NCBI GenBank assembly: GCA_029939615.1
Contig: JAOZSP010000093.1
Location: 1-6,556 of the forward strand
DNA length: 6,556 nucleotides
Direction of reading: 5' to 3'
Source: Candidatus Izemoplasma sp.
Lineage (GTDB): Bacteria; Bacillota_I; Bacilli_A; Izemoplasmatales; Izemoplasmataceae
The position numbers were made by a program, and so were the translations under genes. This document shows positions 6,040 to 6,556 of the stretch, piece after piece. How positions within the stretch are numbered: the stretch's first letter is position 1; every line of letters starts with the position of its first letter. Under the pieces are notes generated by a model that was given only the letters and a program-made list of their open reading frames with translations, had not been told where the DNA came from and searched no databases.

Positions 6040-6556
6040 CTAATATTTTCGTTTTTGAGTTTTTATTTCTTCATATATTAACTTATAATTTCGATATCTT
6101 GAAGCTAAAATATTTCCATTCTCTACTTCTTCTTTTACTTTACACTTTGGTTCATCAATATGTGTGCATGTTCTAAATTTACATTCACTTGATAACTCAA
6201 AGAAGTCAACGAAGTGAAGAGGAACATTTTCAATATCTATATCTACAAAATCTAATTTAGAAAACCCTGGTGTATCTGCAACTAATCCACCATAAAGTGG
6301 GAATAGTTCACTATGTCTTGTTGTATGTTTTCCACGACCAAGGGCCTTCGAAATTTCATTAGTTTTTAAATTAAATTCAGGATTAATCGCATTGAGTAAA
6401 CTACTTTTCCCAGCACCTGTTTGCCCTGCAAAAACGCTAATTTTTTCTTTAAATAATTCGTTTAACTCTTCAACATTTTCCTTTGTTTTTGAACTTAAAT
6501 ATACAACATCATAAAACGATTCATAGTACTCCATCTTGATTTTTAAATCATCTAAG
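6040..6556 (-). CDS. rsgA: Ribosome small subunit GTPase RsgA, C-terminal part (cut by right edge)
   Basis: RsgA is a circularly permuted GTPase that binds the 30S subunit late in its assembly and helps release maturation factors. The frame stays open through the right edge, so the ATG at 6534..6532 is internal and the N-terminal OB-fold domain and G4 motif lie outside. Numbered from that Met, the visible part has SSK (G5-like) at 14-16, P-loop GQTGAGKS at 37-44, GRGKHTTRH (G2 region) at 66-74, DTPGF (G3) at 87-91, and the zinc-binding set C118, C123, H125, C131 with family spacing CX4CXHX5C. The C-terminus KRKY resembles Bacillus RKPRY. About 170 of some 295 residues are visible. The TAG stop is embedded in the rpe ribosome binding site, which points to co-transcription and coupled translation. 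Confidence 0.95.
   Translation of the reverse strand, partial: LDDLKIKMEYYESFYDVVYLSSKTKENVEELNELFKEKISVFAGQTGAGKSSLLNAINPEFNLKTNEISKALGRGKHTTRHSELFPLYGGLVADTPGFSKLDFVDIDIENVPLHFVDFFELSSECKFRTCTHIDEPKCKVKEEVENGNILASRYRNYKLIYEEIKTQKRKY

Noticed and set aside
6532..6534. ATG at 6534 as the true start of rsgA
   Set aside because: The frame continues to the window edge without a stop, and RsgA needs an N-terminal OB-fold domain and G4 motif upstream.

Overview
The window is about 30% GC and uses the standard bacterial code: TGA ends rpe and thiN, and Trp is TGG (rpe W27, rpmB W29). That excludes the UGA=Trp mycoplasmas. Gene content and order match the Bacillus-type neighbourhood rsgA-rpe-thiN / rpmB / yloV(fakA)-recG-plsX. 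I infer a low-GC member of the Bacilli or a Mollicutes-like lineage with standard code (Acholeplasma, Izemoplasma, Haloplasma or Erysipelotrichia type). The species cannot be named from the sequence.

Layout from right to left, because all but one gene is on the minus strand. rsgA (cut by the right edge), rpe and thiN form a tight run with a 10-nt gap and then an ATGA overlap. This run meets the convergent plus-strand gene rpmB (ribosomal protein L28) at two intrinsic terminators. A 427-bp divergent intergenic region separates rpmB from fakA. It holds a good promoter for each gene plus several unexplained inverted repeats. fakA ends in a terminator whose stem includes its own stop codon. recG then has its own extended -10 promoter and is followed after 35 bp by plsX, which is cut by the left edge.

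Functionally this is a housekeeping region: ribosome maturation (RsgA, L28), pentose phosphate and thiamine cofactor supply (Rpe, ThiN), recombination repair (RecG) and phospholipid precursor supply. FakA and PlsX are the two known bacterial routes to acyl-phosphate, the first from exogenous fatty acid and the second from acyl-ACP. Compared with Bacillus subtilis, the cluster lacks yloU (Asp23 family), sdaAB/sdaAA and fapR.

I found no mobile element, CRISPR array, RNA gene or clearly novel system. The points worth a second look are small: the dyads in the divergent region, a His-rich linker in FakA, a shared extended -10 promoter style, and the missing partner genes.
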